Shown in pieces: positions 12,404-20,969 of a DNA stretch of 64,000 nucleotides. This stretch comes from JACVRX01 sp046726315 (GTDB taxonomy: Bacteria; Actinomycetota; Actinomycetes; Jiangellales; Jiangellaceae). Both the position numbers and the translations under genes were made by a program. Location of the stretch: NCBI GenBank assembly GCA_046726315.1, contig JBKPAG010000021.1, positions 1-64,000 on the forward strand, in the 5' to 3' direction. The notes beneath the pieces are model-generated. The model searched no databases and was not told the DNA's origin. It saw only the letters and a list, made by a program, of their open reading frames with translations. Positions within the stretch are counted from its first letter, which is position 1. Each line of letters starts with the position of its first letter.

Positions 12404-13552
12404 CTAACCACCGGAGATTCCCAGCTCGGCATCGGCCAGATCACCCGCCACACCGACCGGGTCATCGAGCCACCCCTGCGGCAGCGCCACCGTTCGCGGG
12501 CTGCCTTGCCGTCCCCGGGGTGTACCGATCTCGGTAACCGGGTACGGCTGGGCCGGGTCGAGACGCGTCAGCAGGGCGTCGAGCTCGGCCAGGCTCGCAA
12601 CCATGCCGAGTGCCGACCGGACCCCTGGTCCGACGGAGAACCCCTTGAGGTACCAGGCCATGTGCTTGCGCATGTCGCGCAGGCCGTGGTCCTCGCCCGT
12701 CAACTCCGCGAGCAGTTCCGCATGCCGGCGCATCATCGCCGCCACGTCCCCAAGTGAGGGCAGAGGTGGGGTCGGCAAGCCGGCGAATGCGGCCGCAAGG
12801 TCCCGGAACAGCCAAGGTCGGCCGAGGCAGCCACGGCCGACGACGACACCGTCGGCTCCCGTGCGCTCCATCATCGTCACGGCATCGGTGGCCTCCCAGA
12901 TATCGCCGTTGCCGAGAACAGGGATCTCGACGTGCTCGCGGAGCCGGGCGATCGATCCCCAGTCAGCAGCGCCGGAGTAGTGCTGGGCCGCCGTCCTGCC
13001 ATGCAAGGCGATCGCGGCGCAGCCGGCGTCCTGAGCGATCCGGCCGGCGTCGAGGTAGGTCAGGTTGTGCTCGTCGATCCCCTTGCGAGTCTTCATTGTG
13101 ACGGGAACGCCATACGGCGCCGCCGCGGCCACCGCTGCCCGCAGGATCCGGTCCAGCAACCCGCGCTTGTAGGGCAGCGCAGCGCCACCGCCGCGGCGGG
13201 TCACCTTTGGCACCGGGCAACCGAAGTTCAGATCGATGTGCGCGACCCCATGATCGCCGGCGAGGATCCGCACCGCCTCGCCCACGACGTGCGGGTCGAC
13301 GCCGTAAAGCTGCACCGACCGAACCTGTTCGGCGGGATCGAACACCAACATGGACAGCGTCTTGCCGTCGCGTTCGACGACGCCGCGCGAGGTGGTCATC
13401 TCGCTCACGTACAGTCCCGCGCCTTGCTCGGCACAAAGCCGCCGGAACGCTGCATTGGTGATGCCGGCCATCGGGGCCAGCACCACGGGCGGCGTCACCT
13501 CGATCGGGCCAAGGCGAACCGCCCGCACCAGCGTCGTCGTCGGCGCGGACAT
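12404..13552 (-). CDS. dusB: tRNA-dihydrouridine synthase (DusB-type)
   Basis: A 382-residue FMN enzyme reducing uridine in the tRNA D-loop. It shows APMAGITNAAFRRLC (FMN-binding start), the catalytic-Cys motif DLNFGCPVPKVTRRGGG, the substrate segment IALHGRTAAQHYSGAADW and the phosphate loop PVLGNGDIWEATDA. Actinobacterial members are usually called DusB or simply Dus; paralogue naming from sequence alone is tentative. I use the ATG at 13550-13552 (MSAPTTTLVRAVRLG); the open frame extends 14 codons further but the extra part looks unrelated. Confidence 0.92.
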   Translation of the reverse strand: MSAPTTTLVRAVRLGPIEVTPPVVLAPMAGITNAAFRRLCAEQGAGLYVSEMTTSRGVVERDGKTLSMLVFDPAEQVRSVQLYGVDPHVVGEAVRILAGDHGVAHIDLNFGCPVPKVTRRGGGAALPYKRGLLDRILRAAVAAAAPYGVPVTMKTRKGIDEHNLTYLDAGRIAQDAGCAAIALHGRTAAQHYSGAADWGSIARLREHVEIPVLGNGDIWEATDAVTMMERTGADGVVVGRGCLGRPWLFRDLAAAFAGLPTPPLPSLGDVAAMMRRHAELLAELTGEDHGLRDMRKHMAWYLKGFSVGPGVRSALGMVASLAELDALLTRLDPAQPYPVTEIGTPRGRQGSPRTVALPQGWLDDPVGVAGDLADAELGISGG

Positions 13553-13637
13553 CCGCCCATTGTCCCGCGCGTGCGGCACCGGCCGAGTGCCCATGGATCA
13601 CCACGCCTCCATCGGTTGAGGCGAACGGCCGGTCGAG

Positions 13638-13919
13638 TCAGCGCACGACCCGAGCGATGATCCCGCCGAGTGCGAGATAGACCAGCAACGCGATGCCCCA
13701 GTTGACGAGCACTTCGGTTCGGGCGCTGTCCTGCGGGAACATGCCGTGGAACGGAGTGGTGAGGAAGTCACCGACAGTGACGATCACGTCGACGATCATG
13801 TTGTTCTGGTTGGCGCCGACCAGGATGAGCACGATCGCCAAGGCGATGATCGCAGCGATGACACCCGTGATCACCAGCACTACCGCAGCAGCGGAGTAAC
13901 GGGTCATTGTTCGGACCAT
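13638..13919 (-). CDS. small two-helix membrane protein
   Basis: A 93-residue protein with two predicted membrane helices: about residues 10-34 (AAAVVLVITGVIAAIIALAI and onward) and about 72-91 (NWGIALLVYLALGGIIARVV). Between them is a short loop with NMIVDVIVTVGDFLTTPFHG and a PQDSARTE stretch. The start is ATG 13917-13919 with AGGA about 10 bases upstream; a second ATG at 13907 is possible. It resembles small integral membrane proteins that sit between dus and glyS in related genomes. Function unknown. Confidence 0.75.
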   Translation of the reverse strand: MVRTMTRYSAAAVVLVITGVIAAIIALAIVLILVGANQNNMIVDVIVTVGDFLTTPFHGMFPQDSARTEVLVNWGIALLVYLALGGIIARVVR

Positions 13920-14065
13920 GGTCCCGTCGTCCTTTCAGGGGAGGCCACAGCTCTCCTGCCGTGACTGTTGATCAGGTTCTCCCCATCACGACGGCAGGGT
14001 GAAACGCGAACAAGCTCAGCGGCGCTCCGAACGCGTCACCGAACACCGGACCCCGACAGGCCTGA

Positions 14066-15451
14066 TCAGCAAGGTGGCAGCTGCTCGGTCAGATAGGCGT
14101 CCACCCGGTCGAGTCCGATGCGGTCCTGGCGCATCGAGTCGCGCTCGCGGACCGTGACGGCGTCGTCCTCGAGTGTGTCGAAGTCGACTGTCACGCAGAA
14201 CGGGGTGCCGACCTCGTCCTGCCGCCGGTATCTGCGGCCGATTGCTCCCGCGTCGTCGAACTCGACGTTCCACCGGGCCCGCAGCTCTGCCGCCAGGTCA
14301 CGCGCCTTCGGTGACAGATCGGCGTTGCGGGACAGCGGCAAGACCGCGGCTTTGACCGGCGCCAGCCGGGGGTCCAAGCGCAGCACGGTACGAGTGTCGA
14401 CGCCACCCTTGGTGTTCGGCGCCTCATCGACGTCGTAGGCATCGAGCAGAAACGCGAGCACCGACCGGGTGAGACCCACCGAAGGCTCGATGACGTAGGG
14501 CACCCATCGCTCGCCCTTGTCCTGGTCGAAATAGGACAGGTCGACACCGGAGTGTTTGGTATGCGTCGAGAGATCGAAGTCTGTCCGGTTCGCGATGCCC
14601 TCCAGCTCGGAGAACTCGGTGCCTCCGAAGCGGAAGCGGTACTCGATGTCGACGGTGCGCTTGGAGTAGTGGGACAACTTCTCTTGTGGATGCTCGAAGT
14701 AGCGCAGGTTCTCCGGGTCGATGCCGAGCCCGACAAACCAGTCCCAGCGCTGCTTCAGCCAGTATTCGTGCCACTGCTCGTCGGTCCCCGGCTCGACGAA
14801 GTACTCCAGCTCCATCATCTCGAACTCGCGGGTGCGGAAGATGAAGTTGCCCGGCGTGATCTCGTTGCGGAATGCCTTCCCTACCTGTGCGATGCCGAAC
14901 GGCGGCTTGCGGCGCGAGGAGTTCATGACCGGCAGGAAGTTGGTGAAGATGCCCTGGGCGGTTTCCGGACGCAGGTAATGCAGCCCCTCGTCAGACTCCA
15001 CAGGCCCCAGGTACGTCTTGAGCAGACCGTTGAACATTCTGGGGTCGGTGAACTTGCCCTTGGCGCCGCAGTTGGGGCAGTTGACGTCGGCCAGGCCGTT
15101 CTTGGGCGCCCGCCCGTGCTTGGCCTCGTACGCCTCCTCGAGCTGGTCGGCGCGGAACCGCCGGTGGCACGACGTGCACTCGGTGAGCGGGTCGACGAAC
15201 GCGTCGACGTGCCCGGAAGCGACCCACACCTCGCTCGGCAGAATGACTGCTGAGTCGATGCCGACGACGTCCTCACGCATCTGCACCGTCGAGCGCCACC
15301 ACTCACGCCGGATGTTCTCCTTGAGCTCGACGCCCAGTGGTCCGTAGTCCCACGCCGATCGGGTACCGCCGTAGATCTCCCCCGTCGGGTAGACGAAGCC
15401 TCGACGTTTGGCGAGAGAGACGATCGAGTCGATGCTGTTTTCGGCGGCCAC
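14066..15451 (-). CDS. glyS: glycyl-tRNA synthetase (single-chain alpha2 type)
   Basis: A 461-residue class II synthetase that charges tRNA-Gly. It has the motif 1 region RSAWDYGPLGVELKENIRRE, the zinc-ribbon insertion CTSCHRRF...VNCPNCGAKGKF, motif 2 around FRNEITPGNFIFRTREFEMME, and motif 3 in YVIEPSVGLTRSVLAFLLDAY, followed by the anticodon-binding domain. Length matches the actinobacterial form. It starts at a GTG (15449-15451) with GGAG 9 bases upstream. Confidence 0.97.
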   Translation of the reverse strand: MAAENSIDSIVSLAKRRGFVYPTGEIYGGTRSAWDYGPLGVELKENIRREWWRSTVQMREDVVGIDSAVILPSEVWVASGHVDAFVDPLTECTSCHRRFRADQLEEAYEAKHGRAPKNGLADVNCPNCGAKGKFTDPRMFNGLLKTYLGPVESDEGLHYLRPETAQGIFTNFLPVMNSSRRKPPFGIAQVGKAFRNEITPGNFIFRTREFEMMELEYFVEPGTDEQWHEYWLKQRWDWFVGLGIDPENLRYFEHPQEKLSHYSKRTVDIEYRFRFGGTEFSELEGIANRTDFDLSTHTKHSGVDLSYFDQDKGERWVPYVIEPSVGLTRSVLAFLLDAYDVDEAPNTKGGVDTRTVLRLDPRLAPVKAAVLPLSRNADLSPKARDLAAELRARWNVEFDDAGAIGRRYRRQDEVGTPFCVTVDFDTLEDDAVTVRERDSMRQDRIGLDRVDAYLTEQLPPC

Positions 15452-15581
15452 GGGTGTTCACTCCATCCGGCTGGCGGTCGGCGAGGTCGGCAGACGAACC
15501 AGGGTAACTAGTCGGGCGAAAACCAGCTTGACAGGCGTCCCCGTCGAGCCCGTAACCACCGGCGAGGCCGGCAACTGATCA

Positions 15582-16781
15582 CTACGGAGTCACCGTCACC
15601 TCCACCCGCCTGCGGCGGCTCCGAACAAGCCTGGGTCGTTCGCGGACGGCGAGAGCGGCGATGACGGTCGTCACCGGGACGGCAGCGATGATGCCCAGCC
15701 CGCCGACCAGAGCCCGCACGACCTCCTGCGCGACCAATTCCGTCGTGACGGTGTCCAAGACGCCTTGCCCGGACACAGCGAACAACATGAGCAGCGTCAG
15801 CGATGCGCCCGCGTAGGCGAGAACCAGGGTGTTGACGGCTGCAGAGACGTGCTCGCGTCCGATGCGAAGCCCGGCAGAGAACAGCGTTCGCCGAGAGGCG
15901 GCGGGATCGGCGTCAGCGAGCTCCCAGACGGCAGCGGTCTGCGTCACCGTGACATCGTCGAGCACGCCGAGGGCTCCGATCACGAGACCGGCGAGCAGCA
16001 GCCCACGCAGGTCGATGCTCTCCCCCATCGTCGCGAGGTAGCGCTCGGATTCGCCCGCCAGCCCCGTAAATCGGCCCACGGTCGTGAACATCAGGCCGAG
16101 GAGTCCGGTCAGGCTCAGGCTGATCAGCGTGCCCAACAAGGCGACGGACGTCCGCAACGAGATCCCGTGGGACAGGTAAAGGGTGCCGATCATGATGGCC
16201 GAAGATCCGACGACGGCCACGGCCAATGGTGGTTCGCCGTCCAGCAGCGCCGGAACGACGAACACGATCAGGATCACGACGGACAGCGTCAGACTGGCCA
16301 GCGCCGCGAGCCCGCGCCAGCGCGAGAGCGCGACCACGGCGAGTGCGAACGTGATCGCCAACGCGAGCAGCGGCCAGGCCCGCTGGACGTCGATCAGCTC
16401 GTAGCGACTCTCGATCGGTTGGCCCTCCGCGGCTCCGACGACGACCGCATCGCCGGCCGCGAAGACCGGAGCACCCTCGCCGAACGGCACCGGTATCACA
16501 ACGTCGACGCCTTCGTCCGGCCCGGAATCGATCCGTACCGTCGCTTCCAGGCATGTCTCGGCCGTCTCGATGTCGACCGCCGGTGCGCACTCCCGAATGT
16601 CGAGGACGGTTGCATCCGCGCGCTGCGCTCCCTGGATCCGCGGTGGGTCGCCGTCGGGCCACAGCAGCACGAGCCCAGCCAATGTGGCGAGGATCAGCGG
16701 GAGCAGAATCGCTACGACCGTTCGCCGAACTGCCGGCGCGGAGGGCAGTCCCGCGTCCCCAACGTGATGCCCGTGAGTCAT
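15582..16781 (-). CDS. YibE/F-family membrane protein
   Basis: A 399-residue integral membrane protein. After one N-terminal helix (VVAILLPLILATLAGLVLLW) comes a periplasmic/extracellular domain of about 110 residues with two cysteines (ECAPAVDIETAETC). About seven membrane helices follow, containing the YibE/F signature GLVIGALGVLDDVTVTQTAA and the GREHVSAAVNTLVLAYAGAS stretch. The family is widespread and has been proposed to act in transport, but no substrate is established. The ATG at 16779-16781 overlaps the stop of the monooxygenase-like gene (ATGA), so the two are translationally coupled. Confidence 0.88.
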   Translation of the reverse strand: MTHGHHVGDAGLPSAPAVRRTVVAILLPLILATLAGLVLLWPDGDPPRIQGAQRADATVLDIRECAPAVDIETAETCLEATVRIDSGPDEGVDVVIPVPFGEGAPVFAAGDAVVVGAAEGQPIESRYELIDVQRAWPLLALAITFALAVVALSRWRGLAALASLTLSVVILIVFVVPALLDGEPPLAVAVVGSSAIMIGTLYLSHGISLRTSVALLGTLISLSLTGLLGLMFTTVGRFTGLAGESERYLATMGESIDLRGLLLAGLVIGALGVLDDVTVTQTAAVWELADADPAASRRTLFSAGLRIGREHVSAAVNTLVLAYAGASLTLLMLFAVSGQGVLDTVTTELVAQEVVRALVGGLGIIAAVPVTTVIAALAVRERPRLVRSRRRRVEVTVTP

Positions 16782-17155
16782 GGGCGGTCGAAATCCGTAG
16801 CGACAACTGGTGCGGCGGCCTCGCCAACGCCGACGACGCCCGCGTCGGCCGCCAACGCGGATCCGCTGCCGCCGGCGTCGCTGAGTATTTCGAACGCGGT
16901 CGGCTCGTCCATCGCCCAGCCGAGAAGAGGCAGCACCGCCATCTGGACTTCGGGCGCCGAGAGCGCCCGCCGGTAGGACCCGATGTCAACCCACTCGCCG
17001 GTGAGAATCCACAGCGTCGGGTCGTCTACAGCGCGGCCAACGTGACCAGACCGCCAACCGGTGCAGCTTGCCAGCAGCGCCAACGCGGACTGAGATCTGC
17101 GCAGGAACGACTGCGCCTGGTCCACATCGACGCGGTAGCGAGTGACGATCAGCAT
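16778..17155 (-). CDS. antibiotic-biosynthesis-monooxygenase-like (ABM fold) protein
   Basis: A 125-residue cytosolic protein starting at ATG 17153-17155 with AAGGAG 5 bases upstream; the longer open frame lacks such a site. It begins MLIVTRYRVDVDQAQSFLRR, then ALLASCTGWRSGHVGRAVDD, then LWILTGEWVDIGSYRRALSA. This is the repeated beta-alpha pattern of the dimeric alpha-beta barrel/ABM family, with the 'W...W' spacing typical of heme- or quinone-binding members. A Gly/Ala-rich tail follows. It overlaps the YibE/F start by 4 bases. The role is unknown; a stress or detoxification function is only a guess. Confidence 0.8.
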   Translation of the reverse strand: MLIVTRYRVDVDQAQSFLRRSQSALALLASCTGWRSGHVGRAVDDPTLWILTGEWVDIGSYRRALSAPEVQMAVLPLLGWAMDEPTAFEILSDAGGSGSALAADAGVVGVGEAAAPVVATDFDRP

Positions 17156-17224
17156 TGCGCTCCTTGCCGATGCGGGACCATGGTGGCGTTCCACCGTACG
17201 ACCAGCGATCGCGCGAGGAGCACC

Positions 17225-17635
17225 GTGTCCAGCAACCGTCCCCGTCCGCGCCGGACGGCAAACCGACGGCCGGCCGCTCCGACAGCGCGGCAACGACCGC
17301 CGCGGCCGACCACCTCCCGGCGACCGGCGCCGGCGCCCACACCGGCGACCGGGAGAATCAGGGGTTCCCTCGAACGGGCCAGCTCCTCCCTGCTGGTCCG
17401 GCTGACCCGCGCACCGCGGTGGCTCGTGGGGTTGGTGCCGGCGGTCGTAATGCTCGGTGGACTGATCGCGCCTGTGCCGTGGGGCCCGCTGTTGCTTGGC
17501 CTGGTCACGTTGTTCCTCGGGTGGCTGCTCGTCCTCGCCTGGCCAGCCCTGGACACGGGTGGCAAAGCGCTCCGGACGGCGGTGGTGGTGTTGACGTTCG
17601 CCGGGACCGTTGGTCGCGCGGTCGGCGCGTTCTAG
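17225..17635 (+). CDS. DUF6703-type small membrane protein
   Basis: A 136-residue protein begun at GTG 17225-17227 with GAGGAG 4 bases upstream; the ORF is open far upstream but unsupported. Residues 1-45 are a basic, Pro/Arg-rich tail (SSNRPRPRRTANRRPAAPTA). Three hydrophobic helices follow, the first two around residues 65-105 and containing LVGLVPAVVMLGGLIAPVPW and LLLGLVTLFLGWLLVLAWPA. The last is TAVVVLTFAGTVGRAVGAF. This resembles actinobacterial DUF6703 proteins, from memory. Divergent from the ABM gene, 69 bases away. Function unknown. Confidence 0.75.
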   Translation: MSSNRPRPRRTANRRPAAPTARQRPPRPTTSRRPAPAPTPATGRIRGSLERASSSLLVRLTRAPRWLVGLVPAVVMLGGLIAPVPWGPLLLGLVTLFLGWLLVLAWPALDTGGKALRTAVVVLTFAGTVGRAVGAF

Positions 17636-17678
17636 GCGGCGCCATCCACGTCAGGTTGACGACCGTCCGGAGCCTTGT

Positions 17679-17693
17679 TGAGAATGGCTCTCA
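17679..17693 (+). promoter_or_regulatory. Zur-box-like palindrome before znuA
   Basis: TGAGAATGGCTCTCA: an inverted repeat (TGAGA/TCTCA) that agrees at 11 of 15 positions with the actinobacterial Zur consensus TGAAAATGATTTTCA as I remember it. It overlaps the likely start codons of znuA, a place where zinc-loaded Zur would block transcription or a leaderless transcript. No zur gene is visible in the window. Confidence 0.6.
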
Positions 17694-18634
17694 TGATAGT
17701 TAGGCGAACGCAGACATTGCTGGCTGTCGCGGCGCTGGGCACGGCCGCTGCCGGTTGCGGAACCAGCGGTGCATCCGCCGACGGCGGTGCCCCGAAGGTC
17801 GTCGCGTCGTTCTACCCGCTGGCCTTTGTGGCCGAGCGGGTGGGCGGGCCGGACATCCAGGTCGACAACCTGACTGCACCAGGGGTCGAGTCGCACGACC
17901 TCGAACTGACGGCCCGTCAGGTCGGCGAGATCGCCCAGGCAGACATGGTCGTGTACGAGAAGGGGTTCCAGCCCTCGGTCGACGAGGCCGTCGAACAGAA
18001 CGCGGGCGACACTGCACTCGAAGTCACCCAGGTCGTTCCCCTAGACCGGCACGTCGAGCACCACGACGAGGCCACCGAAGAACTCGACGAGAGCCACAGT
18101 CACGGCGACCTCACCGGCGACCCGCACATCTGGCTGGATCCGACCCGGTTCGCTGCGATCACGCAGGCAGTTGCAGATTCACTGGCCGAAGTGGTACCCG
18201 AGCATGCCGACGCATTCCACCAGCGAGCCGACGCGCTGGTGGCCGAACTCACCGCTCTGGATGGCGAGTTCCGCTCAGGCCTGGCCGACTGCGAACGGAC
18301 CACCGTCGTCACCTCCCACGACGCATTCGGCTACCTGGCCGACCGCTACGGGTTGGAGATGGTCGGCATCTCCGGACTGGAACCCGACGCAGAACCGTCC
18401 CCGGCCCGGCTCAAAGAAGTCCAGCGCGTCATCGCGGACACCGGCGTTACCACGGTGTTCTACGAGCGGCTGGTGAACCCCGAGGTGGCGCAAACCCTGG
18501 CGGTCGACCTCGGCATTTCGACCGCGGTTCTCGACCCGGTGGAAGGGCTGACCGAGGACACTGAGGGCGAGGACTACCTGACGCTGATGCGCGCCAACCT
18601 GACGGCCCTGGAAGAGGCGAACGGTTGCACATGA
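17684..18634 (+). CDS. znuA: zinc-type ABC transporter, substrate-binding lipoprotein
   Basis: A 316-residue cluster A-I metal-binding protein. The N-terminus MIVRRTQTLLAVAALGTAAA-GC is a signal peptide with a lipobox. Conserved metal-ligand His positions appear in SFYPLAFVAERVGG, APGVESHDLEL (first His), GDPHIWLDP (second), VTSHDAFGYLADRYGL (third) and EPDAEPSPARLKEVQ/ISTAVLDPVEG (Asp/Glu). A His-rich acidic loop (RHVEHHDEATEELDESHSHG) is typical of zinc rather than manganese binders. Start choice: ATG 17684 has GGAG 11 bases upstream; ATG 17693 is also possible and may be read from a leaderless mRNA. The stop overlaps znuC (ATGA). Confidence 0.92.
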   Translation: MALMIVRRTQTLLAVAALGTAAAGCGTSGASADGGAPKVVASFYPLAFVAERVGGPDIQVDNLTAPGVESHDLELTARQVGEIAQADMVVYEKGFQPSVDEAVEQNAGDTALEVTQVVPLDRHVEHHDEATEELDESHSHGDLTGDPHIWLDPTRFAAITQAVADSLAEVVPEHADAFHQRADALVAELTALDGEFRSGLADCERTTVVTSHDAFGYLADRYGLEMVGISGLEPDAEPSPARLKEVQRVIADTGVTTVFYERLVNPEVAQTLAVDLGISTAVLDPVEGLTEDTEGEDYLTLMRANLTALEEANGCT

Positions 18635-19380
18635 CCAACACCGTCGTGGACGTACGCGATACAACGGTCGCACTCGGCGCGCGCCGCGTCCTGAACGGTG
18701 TCGACCTCGTGGTCCGACCTGGAGAAGTGGTGACACTCCTCGGTCCCAATGGTTCGGGCAAGTCCACGTTGATTCGCGTCGCCGTCGGCCTACTGCCGGT
18801 CCAGGCCGGCACCGTCCGGCTGTTCGGCCTGCCGATCGACCGGTTCCGGGCTTGGCATCGCGTGGGCTATGTGCCACAGCGGACGACGGCGTCGAGTGGC
18901 GTACCGGCGACGGTCCGTGAGGTCGTCGCCGCCGGCCGGCTCGCTCAGCTGCGGCCGTTCCGGCGGGCCGGCGCGCGAGATCGCGAGGCAGTCGAGCGCG
19001 CCCTCGACCTGGTGGGTCTGACCGAGCGGTCCGCTGACAGCGTTGTCGAGCTGTCCGGCGGTCAACAACAGCGAGTCCTCATCGCCCGGGCAGCCGCAGC
19101 CGACCCGAACCTGCTCGTCCTCGACGAACCCAACGCTGGCATCGACCGACGGAGCCAAGAGGCGTTCGCACATGCACTGCGGCTGTTCGTCGCCTCCGGC
19201 CGGTCTGTGCTGCTCGCATTGCACGAGTTGGGTCCACTCGCCGTGCTCGTCGACCGTGCGGTCGTCCTTGACGCTGGGCGAGTGGTTTACAGCGGCCCGC
19301 TGCCCGTGCCGTCTACTGTCGCCGGCATGCCCCATGAACACGCCCACAGCGGCGAGCCGGGCGCAGGGTGGTTCGGATGA
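18631..19380 (+). CDS. znuC: zinc-type ABC transporter, ATP-binding protein
   Basis: A 249-residue ABC ATPase that powers metal import with the adjacent permease. Walker A is LLGPNGSGKSTLIRVAVG, the Q-loop region includes VGYVPQRTTASSGVPATVRE, the signature is VVELSGGQQQRVLIARA, Walker B is PNLLVLDEPNAGID, and the switch His is in LALHELGPL. The ATG at 18631 overlaps the znuA stop by 4 bases and the stop overlaps znuB likewise, giving a tightly coupled three-gene operon. Confidence 0.93.
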   Translation: MTNTVVDVRDTTVALGARRVLNGVDLVVRPGEVVTLLGPNGSGKSTLIRVAVGLLPVQAGTVRLFGLPIDRFRAWHRVGYVPQRTTASSGVPATVREVVAAGRLAQLRPFRRAGARDREAVERALDLVGLTERSADSVVELSGGQQQRVLIARAAAADPNLLVLDEPNAGIDRRSQEAFAHALRLFVASGRSVLLALHELGPLAVLVDRAVVLDAGRVVYSGPLPVPSTVAGMPHEHAHSGEPGAGWFG

Positions 19381-20369
19381 GCTTGCTCTCCCTTGACTTC
19401 ATGCAACGTGCCCTGCTGGCTGCGGTCCTCACCGGTCTTGCTGCGCCCGCAGTCGGCATCTACCTCGTGCAGCGCAGGCTCGCGCTGATGGGCGACGGGA
19501 TCGGCCATGTCGCGCTCACCGGGGTGGCGCTGGGTCTGCTGACCGGATGGGCACCGGTCTGGACCGCCGTCATTGTCGCGACGGCCGGCGCTGTGGCGAT
19601 CGAGCTGATTCGCGAACGTGGACGGGCCTCGGCCGACGTCGCCCTGGCCATGCTCTTCTACGGTGGCATTGCCGGAGGGGTCCTGCTCGTCGGGCTGGCC
19701 GGCAGCACGGCGGCCACGTTGAACTCATACCTGTTCGGATCGGTCACCACGGTCTCGGCGGCCGACCTGTGGGTCATCGCTGCCCTCACCGGCGTGGTGC
19801 TGGTGTTCGCGATCGGCCTGCGACCGCAACTGTTCGCGGTGTGCCAGGACGAGGAGTTCGCCCGAGTCACCGGGCTTCCGGTCCGGGCGTACAACGTGCT
19901 CATTGCGGTCATGGCGGCTGTCACCGTGACTGTTGCGATGCGAACAGTTGGACTTCTGCTGGTCAGCGCGCTCATGGTGGTGCCCGTCGCCACCGCCCAG
20001 CAACTGACCCGTGGCTTCCAGACCACGCTGGTGCTGTCCCTGGCGTTCGGGGTCGTCCCGGCCCTGGCCGGCGTCGTGTTCTCGTCCTACGTCGATGTAG
20101 CGCCAGGCGCCGCCATCGTCGTGATCGCACTGGCCGGCTTCGTGCTGGCCTGGCCGGTCGGGACGCTGCTGCGGCGCCGGCGCCACCTCGGCGCACCGAT
20201 GCCGGAGACCGACGAAGGACTCGTCGGTGAACACGTCCCGGCCGAAGAGCACGTCCACGTGCACGACGAGCAGTGTGGGCACCCGGGCGTGCCGCACGAC
20301 GACCACGTCGACTACCTCCATGAAGGCCATCTACACGCCCCGCACGGGCGGCATTACGACGAGCACTGA
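19377..20369 (+). CDS. znuB: zinc-type ABC transporter, permease with His-rich tail
   Basis: A 330-residue ABC-3 family permease with about eight membrane helices (for example QRALLAAVLTGLAAPAVGIY, ADLWVIAALTGVVLVFAIG). The family loop LALMGDGIGHVALTGVALG is present, as is RTVGLLLVSALMVVPVATAQ. After the last helix a cytosolic tail of about 60 residues is loaded with His, Asp and Glu (EEHVHVHDEQCGHPG, then HEGHLHAPHGRHYDEH). Such a tail can bind zinc and may sense or buffer it; this is inference. Start ATG 19377 overlaps the znuC stop (ATGA). Confidence 0.92.
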   Translation: MSLLSLDFMQRALLAAVLTGLAAPAVGIYLVQRRLALMGDGIGHVALTGVALGLLTGWAPVWTAVIVATAGAVAIELIRERGRASADVALAMLFYGGIAGGVLLVGLAGSTAATLNSYLFGSVTTVSAADLWVIAALTGVVLVFAIGLRPQLFAVCQDEEFARVTGLPVRAYNVLIAVMAAVTVTVAMRTVGLLLVSALMVVPVATAQQLTRGFQTTLVLSLAFGVVPALAGVVFSSYVDVAPGAAIVVIALAGFVLAWPVGTLLRRRRHLGAPMPETDEGLVGEHVPAEEHVHVHDEQCGHPGVPHDDHVDYLHEGHLHAPHGRHYDEH

Positions 20370-20411
20370 CACCGAGGCGATCGGTTGGGCCCGTGGCCGG
20401 GCAGTGTGAGC

Positions 20412-20969
20412 TCACAGCTCCCGGCGGAACAGACCAGGGTAGGTGACCACGAGACCGTGCTCGTCGACGTCGATGTCCCGCACGAAGTCACCGTCGAGTG
20501 ACTCGAACCGGTACCGGCGCTCGGCGACTCGGGTGTAACGCTGCGGCTCGGTCCTGACTGCCAGGTCGGGAAAACCGACATAAGCAACGGCGATCTCCGC
20601 CGAAGCGCCCACCACGAGCCCGAGCCGGCGGATCGGCAACGTGTTGGTGAATGGCGTGACCGGAAGGTCGACATCGATGGCCCCGGCGAGTTCCGGCAGG
20701 GGCATGCCAGCGTCGTTTCGCCAGCTGCCGGCGCCATCGCTGACCAGCTCGAATCGGCGTGCGTCGCCGACCGCGGAGATCCCGAGTTCCCGTACGTACC
20801 ACGAGGAATCGCAGCGGATCCGGTACCGCAGGGCGAACACGGCGCCGATGTCGGTGGTGCCGAGCAGAGCAGACTCGGCGACGACGCCGTCGGTGTCGAC
20901 AGTGAGGACAAGGTGCTCGATGCCGGTACCCGCCCAATCCCGCCACCGGGCTATCGTCGACGTGCTCAT
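20412..20969 (-). CDS. putative glycolipid-binding domain protein
   Basis: A 185-residue soluble protein without a signal peptide. The segments HLVLTVDTDGVVAESALLG, FALRYRIRCDSSWYVREL, RFELVSDGAGSW and PFTNTLPIRRLGL match the pattern of the actinobacterial 'putative glycolipid-binding' family (PF06475-like, as I recall), which folds as a beta-barrel. Tyr-rich end segment: RYTRVAERRYRFESLDGDF. The start ATG 20967-20969 overlaps the uppS stop (TGATG), suggesting coupling to the isoprenoid/lipid carrier gene. Ligand is unproven. Confidence 0.8.
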   Translation of the reverse strand: MSTSTIARWRDWAGTGIEHLVLTVDTDGVVAESALLGTTDIGAVFALRYRIRCDSSWYVRELGISAVGDARRFELVSDGAGSWRNDAGMPLPELAGAIDVDLPVTPFTNTLPIRRLGLVVGASAEIAVAYVGFPDLAVRTEPQRYTRVAERRYRFESLDGDFVRDIDVDEHGLVVTYPGLFRREL

